Positions 60,901 through 64,000 of a stretch of 64,000 nucleotides of DNA are shown in pieces. The stretch comes from Oasisia sp. SBJ-2009. Its lineage: Eukaryota; Annelida; Polychaeta; Sabellida; Siboglinidae. Below the pieces are notes generated by a model that was not told the origin of the DNA, made no database searches, and saw only the letters and a program-made list of their open reading frames with translations. A program made the position numbers and the translations under genes. How positions within the stretch are numbered: position 1 is the first letter of the stretch; every line of letters starts with the position of its first letter. Location: contig OZ024854.1 of the NCBI GenBank assembly GCA_964017155.1, positions 54,586,441-54,650,440 of the forward strand. The letters run 5' to 3'.

Positions 60901-63847
60901 AGCAGGGACATGTAGACACACAAGTAGGAGGGACATGTGGACACACAAGTAGGAGCAGGGACATGTAGACACACAAGTAGGAACAGGGACATGTAGACAC
61001 ACAAGTAGGAGCAGGGACATGTAGACACACAAGTAGGAGCAGGGACATGTTGACACACAAGTAGGAACAGGGACATGTAGACACACAAGTAGGAGCAGGG
61101 ACATGTAGACACACAAGTAGGAGGGACATGTGGACACACAAGTAGGAGCAGGGACATGTAGACACACTCACACACAAGTAGGAACAGGGACATGTTGACA
61201 CACAAGTAGGAACAGGGACATGTAGACACACAAGTAGGAGCAGGGACATGTAGACACACAAGTAGGAACAGGGACATGTAGACAGACAAGTAGGAACAGG
61301 GACATGTAGACACACAAGTAGGAACAGGGACATGTTGACACACAAGTAGGAACAGGGGCATGTAGACACACAAGTAGGAACAGGGACATGTAGACACACA
61401 AGTAGGAACAGGGACATGTAGACACACAAGTAGGAACAGGGACATGTAGACACACAAGTAGGAACAGGGACATGTTGACACACAAGTAGGAACAGGGACA
61501 TGTAGACACACAAGTAGGAACAGGGACATGTAGACACACAAGTAGGAACAGGGGCATGTAGACACACAAGTAGGAACAGGGACATGTAGACACACAAGTA
61601 GGAGCACGGACATGTTGACACACACTGGCTGTGACCAAAAAAAGTTGGGCGTTATACTCATCTGGGTGATGTTTCTGTGCATATATTATAAAATGTTTGT
61701 TTTCTGCCATAAAACACTTTCCTCTCCATGTCATGTCACTCTTAAAAATCACCCAGATAAATGTAAGCATGACAACACTACAAAAGACACATAGAAATAT
61801 TTGCAAACACTTTGAGACTTCTGCACACTGACATATATAGAGACTGTAGAGACAATAACAGACTGCACGAGCGAACACTGACACAGTATGTAAACTGCCT
61901 CTAGGAAGATTACATAACTGGTGCGAGTGGCAAATAAGAACCCGCTGCAACTTCTATCAAGCTTGAAAACTGCTAAACAATTGTAGTATATACTATCTCT
62001 TAATCTAAGTGCTACCATAGAAATTTGTAAGCGATGATGGTAAGGAATCTGAAAGTTGTAAGTTATATACGTTACCACTAATTTATGTTTAAATTCCATA
62101 AATAATAAGTAACGTGACATAAGGTCAACCGCATACGTGTCTCGTACCGTTGCTACACTCGCTGGCCTCCACATCTCTGTGACTCGTCTCGTCATCACCA
62201 GAGGGCGCTGTTGCTGTGTCGGAGCTGTCTGGACTTGTGCATTTGGTGGCCGGGGTGTCCTCCGATGACTCACTCTCTGTTACGTCCTCATCAGCACTGG
62301 CTACAGACAGGTCAGTACTGTTTTGGGCGTCCGTTTGTTTGTCGTCGCTGCTCTGTGACACAATGCCCTTGGCCGGGGTAGCTGAACCGTCAACCACCCC
62401 AGGGGTGGTGTCACCCTCTGATGACACCGCCCTGTTAGACGCCAGTGGGACACTACACGGTGTCCCTGTCTCCGCTGGTGTCCCCGTTTCCGCAGAAACC
62501 GTCACCGCCTCCGTTGCTGCCCCTGTTTCTGTGGGTGTTTCACTGACGTGGAAGTCTTTTGGTGACGCGTCACTGACATCCCCCCCGCCCTCCACCCTCT
62601 CTGTCACCGAAACGCCCTCCTGCGGGGTGCCGTTCTCCGCAGACATACAAGGCACCTCGGCCGTCCGAGACACACCCTCCACCAGGGGGAGCTGCTGCCA
62701 CGTGGTGTGACTCGCCATCGCGTCTCCCGCCCCAGACATCGACGCGTACCAGTGAGGGTTAGAGTTGACGGGAGAGTTCATTGGGGTTGGACTGATGAGA
62801 GACATGCCGAGCTTCTCTGGAGTCTTCATGTCGCCCGCAAACCCATTCGCTCCGTCCGTGCCGTTCATCATGGGCTTCTGGTCACTGACGATCCTACTGC
62901 AAACATCAACAACATCCACGTCAACGTTTACTGCACAACTTGCTCGGTCAATCTGTGGTAAACTGTCACATTTAACCACAATGTCACCCCTTCCACTGGT
63001 GCACTCAGTACGCAACTGTGTCGACTCCACTAAATGGACACGTATAACACAAGTGTTGGCACTAACACTCTCTTTACACTTTGTAATTTTTATGTGGCGG
63101 CCTGTTGGGAGAATGAGAATGCTGATTTACTGATGAATAACTGAGCCATGTTGATCACAACACTGATTTAAATCAAACTGATTCTTATTGTCAGATGATT
63201 GTTAGCTGGTGTTTATAAAGACTTCAACAATGACAGTAGTTGTGATGACTTACTTGCCATGTGGGTCCACTGTGCTGACCACCATGACATTCTGAAAACA
63301 TACAACGACACCATACTAGTTATTCCGAATCATTTTCTAAATCTAAGCTATTCAATATTTTTCTACAACCCACCAAATTTATTTTTAAAAATTCATTATA
63401 GTATGCAACATAAATTACATTTAGAAACCCAATGTTTGTGGATTGGTTCATTTGGTTGTCTACGTGAAGTAAACACTGAATCAACAGATTAGGCAGTGAC
63501 AGCCACAACAAAAGGTTGACTGCCGCATTTGTATAAAAGTCTTCGTATTTGGCTTAAACCCTGCCAGTATGTAACACTATCCAGATTTAATAATTTGAAG
63601 TAGTAAAAAGTAGACTTTCTGCAGATAACAAATTGTCATCTTTCTAAAGAAAAGCTGGTAGATGCAGCAAACCATCCCGACCAGTGTCCACTGTCCATCC
63701 AACAACAGGAACATGCAAGGAACATGGAGTGATGCTCAACCTTGATAGCTTACCTTCTCAATACCTCGTAGAAACTTGTCCGTCTTCTTGTAGTGTTTGT
63801 GAGGGTCTGTCACCAACTCACAAAGGCGCTGGATAGTGAACGGGATT
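48951..63847 (-). CDS. PPP4R2: Protein phosphatase 4 regulatory subunit 2 (3' part of gene)
   Basis: Minus-strand exons within the window are 63847-63754, 63291-63254, 62896-62148 and 49495-48951, with phases joining exactly. The 5' exons lie beyond 64000. PPP4R2 targets and regulates the PP4 catalytic subunit in DNA-damage response and snRNP maturation. The recognisable core is [20 protein letters not shown], then [11 protein letters not shown] and [13 protein letters not shown] long low-complexity acidic Ser/Thr tail follows, then [12 protein letters not shown], which resembles the NLS-like VKRLRFD of the human protein. The C-terminus HHEPMDTN parallels human EPMEQD. The last intron (62147-49496) is 12.65 kb and consists mainly of the 28-bp minisatellite. 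The tail is far less conserved than the N-terminal core, as usual for the family. Confidence 0.88.
49499..61626 (-). repeat. 12.1-kb array of a 28-bp minisatellite in the last PPP4R2 intron
   Basis: Plus-strand unit: ACAAGTAGGAGCAGGGACATG plus GTAGACACAC-type flanks, 28 bp, over 400 units. Recurrent variants are AGGGGCAGGG, AGGAACAGGG, GACGCAC, TGTTGAC and TGTGGAC. Length variants are +6 bp (AGGGAC doubled), -3 bp (GTAGGAGGGAC) and +2 bp (extra AC). It begins within about 10 nt of the PPP4R2 3' splice site. On the minus strand no unit contains a stop codon in any frame, and 28 is not a multiple of three, so overlapping frames of 1,562, 3,896, 3,982 and 2,492 codons appear. These are not genes: the array lies between two phase-matched exons and no start or exon context supports translation. 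Confidence 0.97.
61627..62147. other. Unique 5' part of the last PPP4R2 intron
   Basis: Ordinary AT-rich intron sequence between the array and the splice donor (minus strand AACG/gtacgag at 62148/62147). No feature recognised. Confidence 0.6.
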
Positions 63848-64000
63848 CTAAAATGTCAAAGATGAAAAGTATCTCAATTTTCTATAGTATTTTATGCGAT
63901 ATGTCTGGGTCATTTGAATGATTCTGGTATGATTAAAAAAAAAAAAATTATGAAATAACATTGATTGAGCCATTCTTCAAGCAAATTACAAGAAGCAGGG
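63848..64000. other. PPP4R2 intron, window edge
   Basis: AT-rich intron sequence upstream of the exon at 63847-63754. No further exon can be identified before the window ends. Confidence 0.5.

Noticed and set aside
49448..61682. Minus-strand open frames of 1,562, 3,896, 3,982 and 2,492 codons, a giant Cys-rich repeat protein
   Set aside because: They arise because the 28-bp unit has no stop in any minus-strand frame, so three overlapping frames stay open at once. The array is inside the PPP4R2 last intron, between exons whose phases match exactly.

Overview
This is eukaryotic nuclear DNA from a non-vertebrate animal. It has small GT-AG exons, long introns, tRNA-derived SINEs, DNA transposons, many microsatellites, a U6 snRNA-like gene, and orthologues of three conserved animal genes. 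Several minisatellites contain or abut intron-exon boundaries. I recall this phenomenon being described in amphioxus ('mirage' minisatellites), so a cephalochordate is my leading guess. A mollusc or other highly heterozygous marine invertebrate is not excluded.

Layout. 1-4.9 kb: microsatellites, a ~530-bp tandem duplication and the remnant of a transposase. 5.0-6.2 kb (+): a three-exon gene for a 76-residue secreted, dicysteine-rich, galaxin-like peptide whose ATG is split by an intron. 6.3-8.2 kb: a LINE remnant and long (ACC)n/(GGGA)n tracts. 8,291-22,000 and 22,001-36,571: a direct tandem duplication of ~14 kb, about 1% divergent by eye. Each copy carries a three-exon gene (+) for a 142-residue single-pass membrane protein, and, converging on it, ataxin-10 (ATXN10) exons 2-11 (-). 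Each copy also holds a SINE, a 138-bp palindrome, a Kolobok-like transposon with a THAP remnant, and two minisatellites built from ATXN10 3' splice junctions (49 bp: 5 versus 27 units; 52 bp: 7 versus 3 units). ATXN10 exon 1 lies outside the duplication at 40,210-40,044, so only copy 2 forms a complete 11-exon gene (538 codons). Copy 1 has no first exon. The left breakpoint falls 10 bp upstream of the membrane-protein ATG, so the second copy of that gene lacks the original promoter.

40.2-40.9 kb: short head-to-head spacer between ATXN10 (-) and HSD17B10 (+). 40,945-47,390: complete five-exon HSD17B10 (260 aa, mitochondrial short-chain dehydrogenase). 48,951-63,847 (-): the 3' part of PPP4R2 (protein phosphatase 4 regulatory subunit 2), convergent with HSD17B10. 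Its last intron (12.65 kb) is almost wholly a 28-bp minisatellite, organised into a 4,409-bp higher-order repeat. On the transcribed strand this array contains no AG dinucleotide for ~11.7 kb and runs right up to the 3' splice site. The giant open frames of 2,500-4,000 codons there are by-products of the repeat and not genes.

Exon structures were deduced by reading splice sites, codon phase and remembered human orthologues. Phases join without error in all the multi-exon genes given. No alignment or database search could be run.
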